DNA from: Varanus komodoensis
Lineage: Eukaryota > Chordata > Lepidosauria > Squamata > Varanidae
Assembly: GCF_004798865.1 (NCBI RefSeq)
Contig: NW_025336576.1
Location: forward strand, 1,218,413-1,282,412
Length of the DNA stretch: 64,000 nt
Direction: 5' to 3'
This document shows positions 46,801 through 58,000 of this stretch, piece by piece. The first letter of the stretch is position 1. Every line of letters begins with the position of its first letter. Both the position numbers and the translations under genes were made by a program. The notes under the pieces were generated by a model. That model saw only the letters and a program-made list of their open reading frames with translations. It made no database searches and was not told the origin of the DNA.

Positions 46801-48020
46801 CGTCCCGCTAGGCGGCGCCTTCTTTTTGGAGAACTCTGGCTGATTCTTGCCGATATAACAAAAAGGCTCTCCGTCCTGCAGGGAATTTCATCCACACGGG
46901 AGCAAGCAAACAGGTCCTTGGCTGGGACCACAGAAGGGAGCCGGTGGCTAAAGCCCCCTCCCGCTCAGGGCCTGATGTGGATTGGGGCCTCCACAGCTGC
47001 TATTTACAAGGAAAACCCCTTGTGCAATGGTGTCCTTTAGTCTGGCCACAGCGCTGGTCAAGCCTAAAGCTACACACAAGTACAGATGCGATCATCGGGG
47101 TTAGGGAAGTGATGGGAGCGTTGCAGCCCTCCCTGGCCTTCAGGCAGCCCTGAGTTGCCCTCGCCCGCCTCTCCCTTCCCTTGCAGGTTCCCAAGTACAG
47201 TAAACATGATCGGGACCGCCTGGCAGCGCTAGCCTGCATCTGGAGCTTGGGTTGGGGTCCACGGAGGACCTCGGAGGGCGTCCTCCCCCGACAACCTCTT
47301 TTCCCCAGAGGCCACCAAGCCATCGTGCAAAGGAAAGCAAGTCCAATGTCCCAGCCAAGCTCCTGTGACATGCAGGCTAAAACCCCTCCAGCTTTTCATT
47401 GCACGGCCTCTTGATATCCATGCCACGGAGAAGGCATTCCTCTGGGGGATGCGCGTTCCCATCGGAGCTCTTTCAAGCAATGCAGTTACAGCAAATGTTA
47501 TCATCACTTGTGGAAACACCTCAGGTGTGACAATAATCCTGAACAGTGCAGAAAGTGAACGATTACTTCTGCCAGCTTTGCTTCCGAGTGTGAGGATTAT
47601 TCATTAATCTTGCTGGCAGTGTGCGGGTTCTACCATTCTAGACTAGTGGAGCAGCACTTACGTGACCGACGCGGAGTTAAATCTGAAATGCAGGGCAGAG
47701 CGGACGCTTTGGCCTTTCCCCGGCTGCCATCCGCCTTTGGTGCATGCGGAGCCATGCGCTTCTCTTGCAGCGAGGGCTGGGCGCGGACAGGGGGGATTCT
47801 GCCTCTAAGGGCAGCGGGTGGCAGGAATCCGGCAGGCGGGCTCTGGTTCTCGGAAGGCAAGCGCGGGAGAGTGTGGCTCTGCCCGAGCGCTGGGCCAGGT
47901 CTTGGATCCATGTGGCCCCAAGCAGATGCGATCACAGTGGCTCTCCAGCCCTGTTTCCCTGGGGGTCAAAGCATCAAGCGCCGGACAGCACAAGAACTGC
48001 TCTACTGCTGAGCAAAAATG

Positions 48021-48064
48021 TCTGTGTCTGTGTGTGTGTGTGTGTGCACGCACACGCGTGTGCA
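48021..48064. repeat. GT/CA microsatellite
   Basis: A (TG)n tract of about 26 bp runs into an alternating CACGCACACGCGTGTGC segment. It is alternating purine-pyrimidine throughout and about 1 kb downstream of the ADD2 stop. Confidence 0.9.
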
Positions 48065-49096
48065 CAGGGGGCCAGGGGACAATGAACTTGGTCACGTTTC
48101 AGAATTGACAGGTGCTTCCCGAAGAGAGGGGAAGAGTGAATTGGGGAGAGGACGCAGGGCGTGGGCTGCCCCAGAGATGTGGGTGCTTGAGTCAGAAGAC
48201 GCAAACGGTGCCGTGAGCGCGAATGGACGTGTGGGGCAGCCCTCTGGGAACGCCTCTCGCGCAAGCCCCGCCGCGATGACCTTGCCCATCGCAGTGAGAT
48301 GGCCGAGGAGGGCTCTTGGTGGATCGCGCTCCTCTTGCTCCTGCTGCCTGCGAGTCGCAGCGTGATCTGCTACGCTTGGGGTCCCTGCCGGAGCCCCGGC
48401 TCAGTGCCTGTGGATGCGGCAGGTGCTGGTCACAGCCCCCCCGCCCCCCGAGGCGTCTGTGCCACCCTTTGCCCAGAAAGGCGATCCACAGGTGCCCAAC
48501 TTTGATTCTCCTCTAGGAAATCCCAGCTGCAAAAGCTTTGGAAGTTTGGAGCCATTTCTGTCAGCAACGAAGGGCGGCAATCGGAACAGAAAATGCAGTC
48601 CTGCATCCCCTTCCGTCGGCCGCTGGCCTGAGTCAGGCACCAACGCTCTGCAAAATTACAAAATTATTTCCGACAGTGGCCCCCTGGGAGCCTCAGGCGG
48701 CCCTGGAAACATTTGGCCACGGGTTCAGGGGCTTGAGCGTCCATGCGGCGAGACAGACTCCTCTGCAGAGGTGGGCGCGGAGGGACGGCTGGCTGCCCAT
48801 CCCTGGACATCCTGTGCCCTGCCACAGCTCTCTGCATCCCTTGATGGGGGGCCCCGGTGGAAGAGGCGGCGTTTGCACATTCCCAGGAAGGTCTCCCCAG
48901 CCTTTCCCTGGAACGTCACACAAGCGGCTTCCTGGAGGCGAGCTGCGCCAGGGCCCCCCACCCTTCCATCCGGCCTTGTCCGCTGCAAAGAGGCGCGCTT
49001 GGTCCGTGGCCCCCGTGTCGGTGTGGCTGCGGGGCGGGAGCAACGAAGGCGTGCAAGGAGGGGCGGAAGGCGCAGCGGGGGGCAGGCCGGCGGCCC

Positions 49097-52000
49097 TCAG
49101 GACTCGGCTTTCTCCTTCTTCTTGCTCTTCTTCAGGAAGGAGGGAGCGCGGAATTTCTTCTTCTTCTTGGAAGGTGACTTGGAGGGTGAGCCCTCAGGGG
49201 ACACCGGCCCGCTGGTGACCGACTCGGTTTTGTCCTTGGGGGGCTCGGGGTCCACGTTGGTGCTCATCTGGCTGATCCCTTTGCTGAGGAGATCCTCGAT
49301 GGTTTGATCGTCGTCTTTCCCGTTCATGATCACTGCTTCGCGCTCGGCCTTCTCGTCCTCGGCGGCGGAAGGCTCGGGGGGCACCTGGCCGCCCTCAGTC
49401 TTGGAGACACCTTTCCGAGAGAAAAAGGCAGGAGGCATGAAGGTTTGCCAGCACCGAGTCTTGGCCTTTGCTGGGGCTGATGTGCTAGAGCCGTCGGAGT
49501 GCCGAGCATGCGCAGAGGGGCCAGGGGCCAAGCCTGGCTGAGGCCAGGGTTATTCAGTGGCACTGTTCACGGAGTTGCTGTGCAGGGAGAGCCTGTGGCT
49601 CCCTGCACCCAAGCTCCCTGGAGGCACAGTGGGATGAAAACGTAACAGAAAGCATGTGGGTCACAAAGCACGCCATCCAGAGGGTGGAGAGCCAGGATGG
49701 ATTCGGTGGAAGGAGCCGCACCTACCTTGCAGCAGAGCCCTCGGGGTTCAAAGCTGGAGGGCAGGCTAGTGTTATGGCAGAGGCGAGGCAGGGCCAAGGT
49801 GGGCAGCTTACCTAAAGCAGGGTGCAGGACCTCAGGCGTGCAGGCCACGCTCAGCCCCCGGGGGGCACAGTCCAGCCTTCCGAGGTTCCCCCGAGGGCCA
49901 CCCTTTCCCCGCACCCACCGTTCAGTGGTTTCCCAACAGCCCGGTGGTTTTTTCTCCATTCTGAAAGGCTGAAGCACTTCCTGGGCAGGAAGAGTGTTAG
50001 CTGAAACCAGCCTGGTATCGGGGGCATTTGCCCCGTCCCTTCTGGCCCACCCACGGCTGCAACTGCCCCCCACCCTCCTCCAGGATGGAATGTGCCCTCG
50101 AGGTGAGAGCGGTGCTGCAACCCTGGCAGGGAAGCATCCCGAGAGCCTCCAGCAGATGAGAGCCCAGCCAGAGCTTCCCTGACTCCTAGCTTTGCCGCTT
50201 AGCCTGGTGATGCACCAGCGCGGGCACCTATCCTATCGGTGATGCTGTTCCTAGGACTCGCAGTAGCAGTCGTTCCTTTCCGCAGCGAAAGAGCCCCGTG
50301 GAAAGACCCGAAGGAGCACGGCCCATGAAAGGACGGCAGCAGCCGGGGCTCTTTGCCAGCCAGGGGGAAGCCGCTGGCCCCAGGGCAGCGGCGGGAGGCT
50401 ATTCCTGGGGCAGCGGATCGTCTGCTCCTTGCTGATCTCCCCGTCCTGCACCGGAGTCGGTGGCAGGACAGGTTAAAATTACGTCGCCAGGGAGGCGGCT
50501 TCCATCGGGGCAGCCCCGGCCTTGGGCGAGGCGGTTGCCACGTCTTGTCACACTACCCTGGGGGCTTCTGCTGCAATTTGGCTTCTGCCGAAGCCTCGGC
50601 AACACCGAGAGGACTCCGAGGCGAAAGCACCCGCGAGGCCAGGAGCCACTGTCTCTCTTGGCAGCCGCTCTCCAGGGCTCCCTGCTGAGCCCCCCGCCAG
50701 TCCCTCCGGGATGTGTAAAACTGGGATTCTGCAGTGGTTCCGCGTGTGCAGCCGACACTCCACCAGGAAGTGCAGCGCACAAGAGCTCCGGGATGGAGTT
50801 CCTCTCGTGCCCACGTCATGCAGCTGCAACAAGGACAGGAGGCTGCCTGGAAGACTCACTCGGCCCTGAAATGGCGCTAGTCCACAGTGTTCCTCCCCCC
50901 GCACGGGGTAGCTGAAGAGGGAGAAAATGGCCTCTCTATACTTACTAAAGTGACAAGTATTCAGAATCGGAGGTAACTCCTTGGATGAAAGCAACACATG
51001 GAAAGAGAAAGGAGATGTTGTGGAGACAGACATGCCAGACACAATGAGGCGCAACGAGACGACAGCAAACACACACACGCCACGTCGCCCCACCTCAGCA
51101 GCCACACTGGGCCTCGGGCACCCCCTTCTCCCCCACGGAGCCAGCTGCACCCGACCCTGCTGGGTCTGGGGGCAGGGAACCCGGCCCCGATGCGACACGC
51201 GCCCCGCAATCGCCCCAGCGGGAATTTTCCAGGCGCGGTCGCTGGGCGGTCACGGGGAACCGCGTGCCGCCCAGCGGCTCCTCTCCTCCCACCGGCAGCT
51301 CCCTCGGCCTCGCTTGCGCTTCCCCTCCTTTGGGGCGGCAGCCACGGAGAGCCAGCGTGGTGGGGTGGGGGGCGTGGGGGGGGCCTGGGGGAGCCCCCAC
51401 TGGGGGATGGTGGGGCAGCCGCCCAGCGCAGCCCCGCCTGGCACGCAGATTCTCATGTGGGAAAAAGGGGGCCGGCTCAGCCCACCAGGTCCTCACGCGA
51501 GAGAAGAGCGGGATGCGAAGGCGATGCGTCAGGAAGTGTCTGCTCGCCCAGGCCAAGGCCGTGGCTCCCACCTGGCCTCCCGGTGATTCTGTGGGAAACG
51601 ACGCCGGCCGCGGGTGCAGCGGTGGCACGGTCGCTGAGAAGGCTGGCACAGGGCTCCTCGGTTGGGGGGGCTGCCGTGGGGCAGGGTGCCGCCCCCCGAG
51701 GGATCCAAGGCAGCCTCCGGACCGCCACAGCTGCCCCCATGCCTGGGGTCTGCCTGCGCATTCTCCCGGCCACACGGCCACGGGAAGCCACGGCGGTCTG
51801 GCCGCCCCCCGGCACTGGCCGTGTGCTCGGCGGCGTCCACAGGAAGAGCCCGGCTTGGCCCGACTGGCCCAGTGCTCTCCCCCGGGGGAGCCAGCCGGAC
51901 GGATGTCTCATCTCGGCAGAAAGCCTGCAGGCAGGCGGAGGGGGAAGGCGGCCTCCGGTGCTTGGCCTCGCTGCGCAGCCTTCGGGGCCCACGGACCAGA

Positions 52001-55000
52001 GGCTGCGTGGACCACGGTGGCCGCCCCCCGTGGCAAGCCCTTCCGCAAAGGCCTCTCCTCCAGTTCCAGGAGCTCTCCTTCCTCCTTGGGCAGCGGGTTA
52101 CCGGCAGGGATTTGGGGGAGGCGGCGGCGCCTTGAGCCTGGGATCCGTGGAGGCCCCACCTGTGCCCCTTACCTTCCGAAGACTTGGAGGGTGACAAGGG
52201 CGGGCTCATTATCCCGGGCTTCGAGGGACTCTCTTCCGTGGGGGTGGCCCCGGTTTCGGCAGGAGACATCGCTTCTTCCTCCAGGCCGGCGTCCTTCTCC
52301 CCTGGAAGAGCGAGGGAGGGGTGCGGCATCACAGGTCAAGGTGAAGTGGGGTGGGAGCAGGTGCGGGGGCCGGGCACGTGGGGTGTCTGCGGACCCGCCC
52401 CAGGGCTGCTCCCGGAAAGAAAGGGGGCCCCCACCCCGTCCACCAGCCTCGTGCTGCAGCCGCCCCCTTCCGGGCCTCCGCAGCACTGGCAGCGTGGCAA
52501 GCAGGCCAGGCGTGTACCGTCAAGGCCCAGCTTCTTGCTCTCCACCTCCTTCCTGTACTCCTCCAGCTCCTGGTCTGTCAGCTGGCTGAAGGGGTTGGGC
52601 GTCTCCGGCTCGGGGGAGCCCTCCGTGCAGAACCCGTCCTTCGGCTCGCCGTCCGCCAAGCGGCTCTCAGCCGACTGCAGAGGGGCAGGGGGTCACGACA
52701 GAAGCACGCTCCTGCAGAGCTCAGCCCCTCCGGGACAAGCGCTTGCGCCCGCCCCGCTCGCGGCCCATTCGGCAGCCGTGGGGTCTCCCCACGCTGGTGC
52801 TCCCGACAGCCCTGTGAAGCTGAGGGAGTGGGGAGGGGGCCAGCTGGTGTGGGGCCCCAGGCAGCTCCGGGGTCTCCGGCCGGGCCTCCCCCAAGGCCCC
52901 AGGGTGACACGTACCGGGCTTCTGCTCTTCTCGGCTATCACACTGGCCAGCAGCTGGGACTGGGGTCCCGCCGACTTCACGTCTTGGCGGTTTTGCTCTC
53001 GAATCTGCAAAGAGGGAAGGAAGAGGGAGGACGCGGTCTGCTCTGGAGGCCGGGCCAGCACCTTCCAAGGGGAGCTACCTGTTCCCAAAACTACTTGCTT
53101 GTTCATTTAGCAAATCTGCATAAAAGCCATCCGTTGGCATTACGTTGTCTGGGTGGCTGTTACAATAAACATGTCAACAGCATTCATAAAACAATGAGGT
53201 TAAAATATTATAATAAAGAATCAAAATAAAGCACAGTATATGCAATCGGGCAAACCTTAAATTAATAGAATTAGTTATTTTAAGAGTTAAACTAAAATAG
53301 TTCTTAGTGCCCTCTCAGGCCCCCATGGGGTGGGGGGGACTCCTCCCCGGCTTCACAAAAGGGTCCCTCTCACCAGGAATTGGCTTTCGAGCATCAGCTC
53401 TGGTTGTCTTTCTGCCTCGCCTTTCCTCCAAGGGGCTCCACGCAGCACACAACACTCCTGGGAGGTGGGCCGGGCCAACGGTGTGGCTCTCACAGCTGAG
53501 CAGGACTGGGACATGGGCCCCCCAGTCCACCCCTCTGCCCCAGCCCTCCCTCCTGCAGCTATGCAGCCATGGAGAGGGGAAGCTTCCCAAGGGAGGGCTG
53601 CTGAAAGAAGCTGGGGGGCACGGGGGGGGGGCACTGTACCTTGTTCCTCATTTCCAGAACTTCCTGGGGGTCCGTATAGAGAGGCACAAACTGGTTGGGG
53701 TTTTCAATTCGGATCGGCATTCCACTGCTGGATTTCTCCACCTCATCAGCTTTCATCCACTGTGCCACAGGAAGGAAAAACAGGAAATGAGAAGAAACAG
53801 AGAAACCGAGCAAGTCAGAAGGGGTCTCCTGGGCCATCTAGTCTGACCCCTGGCTCCACCCAGCTCCGATCATGACATGCCTGCCAGGGGCAAAGGGGCT
53901 TCGGTGTTAAGCCAGCGAGAAATGTGGGGAATCCTTTGTCCATTTGGTGGACAAAATCCTGAACAAGGGTCCAGTCCAAGGATCCCAATATTTTAAGGTC
54001 TGGCTGTTATTTTAATATGGGTTTTATTGTCAGAAATTGATTACAATGCTGTGCTTTCTTTTATTTTTCGTCTCGCTATTAAACCGTCCTGAGACTTTGG
54101 CAAGGGATAGTCTAAAAAGTTCTAAACAAATAAGTAAGGGGGCGTTGGGGGCCTCAGCTGTGGAACCGCACTTGTGCAGGCGTGGGCGAAGAGTCCGCAC
54201 ACTGCCCGCTCGAGCCATGCACGGTGCTGCTCGGGCCACGTGGCCCCGCTCCCAGGCGGGGGCCCCCTCCGCAGCCCGTGCCCTCGGGAGGAACGCACAG
54301 CAGCTAAAGCGGACTCCTCTGCCGTGGCGGCGGGAGGATTTCCCGTTTCCGCCCTTTACCTCTGCACCTTGCTTCCTGCCCCAGCCAACTCAGAGCCCGG
54401 TACGGCAACCAGGTGTGCGGGAAACGCCAAGCGGTCCGACCCCACTCAAGCCCCCATAAGCGTGCCTCTTTTAAAGGTTGCAAAAGCAGCAATTAAACTG
54501 CGATTCTGAGGCTGACTGCAGGGGCTGCCGGGATCCACCATGATGCAAAGGGCAGGCTCGCAAGGAGGCGCCACGCGCGGGTCACGCTGCCGGGTAGGGG
54601 GACCGTCCCCCCTGGTGCAGCCACGGAGCCCGCACGCCCCGAGGCCTCGGCGCGCGTCGGGAGGGTGTGCGAGGAGAGGCGCGGCACGGCCCTCACCGTG
54701 GTTTTGGTTCGCTGGCCGCCCGCGCCGCCCTGGCTCTCCTCGGCGACGTTGACGCGCAGGTAGGTGTTCGGCGTGTTCAGCCAGCGGGTCTTCTCCTTCT
54801 GCTGCTTCTGGGCGTGCTGGCGGAGCGTCAGGGGGGGGCCCGCCTCCTCCTCAAAGACAAATGCCGTGACGGTCGCGGGAATCTCCACTTCGCTCTTGTG
54901 CTTGGCCTTCTCCTGCACAAACGGGTAGCGGTACGCATAGCCCGTCCGGTAGCCCTGTTGGGAGAAAGGTTCCCCTTGAGCGTGTACACAGCCGTGCGGC

Positions 55001-58000
55001 TCCCACGGGCACACCGCAGGATCAGGGCAGCGATTTCAAGTCCCGGAAATCCTGGCTCTCATTCATCCCTTCTCAAGTGTCCAGTCCTCACAGCCGTCGA
55101 TGTATGTGTGTGTGTCCGTGTCCCTCCTATGTTGTTCAGTTGCAAAGTCGTGCCTGACCCACCGCAACCCCATGGACAACATTCCTTCAGGCTCTCCTGC
55201 CCTCCACCATCCCCCAGAGTCCACCCGAGCGCACACCCACCTCCCCAGGGACCCATTCAGCCACTTCAGTCTCTGCCTCCCCTTCTTTTGCCCTCAGTCG
55301 TTGTGTGCCCTATACAAATTTTAAAATCAATCCCATTCCCAGTCCCGACAGTCTGCCAAATGCAATCTTAGTGAATCTGATTTATGCATCCAGTACTGGT
55401 CAATTGGCTGTGAAAGCTGGACCATAAGGAAGGCTGAGCGCCGAAGGACTGAGGCCTTTGAATGGTGGTGCTGGAGGAGACTCCTGCGAGTCCCTTGGAC
55501 CGCAAGGCGATCAAACCGGTCAGTCCTAGAGGAGATCAACCCTGACTGCTCTCTAGAAGGCCAGATCCTGAAGATGAAACTCAAGTACTCTGGCCACCGA
55601 ATGAGAAGGAAGGACTCCCTGGAGAAGAGCCCGATGCTGGGAACAATTGACGCAAGAGAAGGAGGGGACGGCAGAGGAGGAGGTGGCTGGATGGAGTCAC
55701 TGGGGAAGTGGGTGTGGGGTTGGGTGGGCTCCGGGGGAAGGTGGAGGGCGGGAAGGCCTGGGGGAGTGTTGTCCGTGGGGTCGCGATGGGTCGGACGCGA
55801 CTTCGCGACTCAACGACACATTGGACGATGGGGGCGCTGGCAGCTCAGGGTGCTCGCCAACATTCTGGCTCAACCTTTTTTTGAGAGAGAAAAGGGGTTC
55901 TATTGCAGCTTGAAGTTCTACAGTTGCATCTATCCATTGTTAGCCGTGGCAGAAATACCAGGAACAAATCTGACCAAGCTGAGCCCCCGCCCCGGCGCCC
56001 CTCCGCGTGGCGTTCCACCATCAAGGCGCGCCCCTCCACGGCCGGGGGCCCCGCGAGGCGGCCCGCGCCCACCTACCAGGTTGTCCAGCATCCGCATGAG
56101 GGCCTCGAACTCGTGCTCTCCCAGGCGGCTCTTCTGCATGGGTCCAAAGGTGCTGCCGGCCCACCGCACCGAGCCCGCCTCGTGGGGCCGGTGCTTCTCC
56201 CGCTCCAGCACGATGAGGTTCTCGGCCCCCCCGGCCCCAGACAAGGCCGAGATCTGCGGGCAAAGCGTGGTCTGGAGGAGGGGCGGGGGAGCGCGGGGCC
56301 CGCCCGGCTGCCCGCCCTCTGCCGTCCTCACGCACTGGGGGACGGCGTGGAGGAGGGTGCGAGCCCCTCGCCGCCCCCCTGCGCAGAGGCCCCTCCGGCC
56401 GGTTGTGGGTGCCGCTTCGGGGACTCCACAGACCGTTTGGCCAGTGATGACCAATATGCAGGACGGGCGGCAGGCGCTACTCTGGTCCTCTTCTCTAGCA
56501 AATGCTCAGCTGCTCTGGTCTTGATGGTCACAATTTATTCTGTTAGGTTCATATCCTGCCCTTTTCTTTTTTAAAGAACGCACAGCAGCTTGCTGCCCCC
56601 TCCTCCTGGGCACTCCATCTTACCCCCCCCCCCCCAGCAGCAAGGGCAGGCCATTCCTAAGTTCACCCGGAGCCGGGTCTGGTCCTTGCTCAGCCATGGA
56701 GCCAACTAGGTGACTCTGGGCCACTCCCAGCCCACCTCACAGGGTTGTTGTTGTGAGCATAAGACTGAGAGGAGGAGGAGGATTGTGTAAGCTGCCTCGA
56801 GTTCCTTCAAAGGAAAAAAGAGCAGGATATAAATCTGATAGATAAATGTGTGCTTATTTGTTTCGTTAGGCTCGATTATCTCGAGGGACTTCATGATGAG
56901 TGGACCGTGACGAGGACCAAGGCTGGAGGCTGCCGCCCCCACCTTGCTCTGGGACCCACCTGGACTTCACAGGCTGCCTGGAGGTGGAAGACCTTGTAGA
57001 ATGCCTCCTCCACGGTGTCTCCCAGGGCCACCAGGCCGTGGTTCCTCAGCACCAGAACCTGCCAAGCGAAGCAGCGGGGGAGAAGGGCAGAAAAAGGGCC
57101 TGGCACGACTGCACAGCGGGCTGACCCAAGCACCTCGCAGCCCTGCATCCTCCTCCTGCTCCCGGTTGAGGGAACGCCGCCCCTCGGCTGCTCCAGCCCC
57201 CTTCGGAGGGCCGGATGCCAAGGCGGCCCCAGCCGCTGCTGCGCAAAGGGCTGCGGAGGGCCGGCCGCGATGCCCCCCGGCTCGCGCAGCGTCTCCCAGG
57301 CCTCACCTTGCAGGTGGGTCCCAGGCACTTCTGCAGCTCGATCCTGTCCGCCTCCTCCTCCATCTCGCCGTTGAAATCGAAGTGCACCATGTCCCCGGCC
57401 AGCAGCGCGTCGTGGGAGATCGGCAAGAGGCCGAGCCGCATTGCAGACACCTGACGGGGAGACAGAGAGACTCAGCCCAGCCTCCTCGCCATTCCTCGCT
57501 CCGATATTCCGCAGGAGGATTCCAGCCAAGGAGGCCGAGCATCAAGCGGCTAAAAGCAAGGCTGCAACCGCACCATCCGGTCGAGTTACACAGAACTCGT
57601 CATCCTGGAAAGGTGGCAGCTGCTGGGACAGTACATCCGCGAGGGGAGCAAATGCCAAGCGGGTCCGGTTAGACCAGCCGATATTGGGAGCGATGTGCCA
57701 ATATCAACAAGGGCGGTACTCGTCCTTCTTCCGAGGGGGGAATTTAGTGCCACTCGCAAGAGTGGAGTCAGGGGAGCTTCACAGCAGTCTTTGCCGCGAT
57801 ACCCTGGTCTTTCGGCAGGTGGAAACCCTCTGTAGGATGGTGCTTTGCCTAGTCTGGAAACTAGAAACGAAAATAAAAACGAGAACAGCAGAGCTCACCC
57901 TAACTCCAACCCCCGCCTGGCCCCAGGCTGGCTGCTTCTCTGTGAATAAGCAGCCTCAGCCCCCCCCCCCCCCGAGGTGCCTGGGAGGGAGCTCGACCCA

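Larger units (their letters stand above)
41191..49096 (-). other. ADD2: downstream of ADD2, candidate long 3' UTR
   Basis: Nearly 8 kb between the ADD2 stop codon and the BovB fragment, with no recognised coding exon and few recognised repeats. Minus-strand polyadenylation signals lie at 46,414-46,409 (ATTAAA), 41,824-41,819 (AATAAA) and 41,306-41,301 (AATAAA). Mammalian ADD2 is known to use a distal site in brain, giving a 3' UTR of several kilobases; a distal end near 41.8 kb would give about 7.3 kb here. That the whole interval is transcribed is inference. It includes a GT microsatellite and a GCGTGCC repeat. Confidence 0.4.

Noticed and set aside
48299-48505. Short frame with signal-peptide-like start (plus strand, 48.3 kb)
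   Set aside because: Only 68 codons, hydrophobic by Leu/Ala-rich GC content, with no family match and no splice context.
50998-52589. 398- and 441-codon plus-strand frames
   Set aside because: They lie antisense across ADD2 intron and exon sequence, are Pro/Arg/Gly-rich and have no family resemblance.
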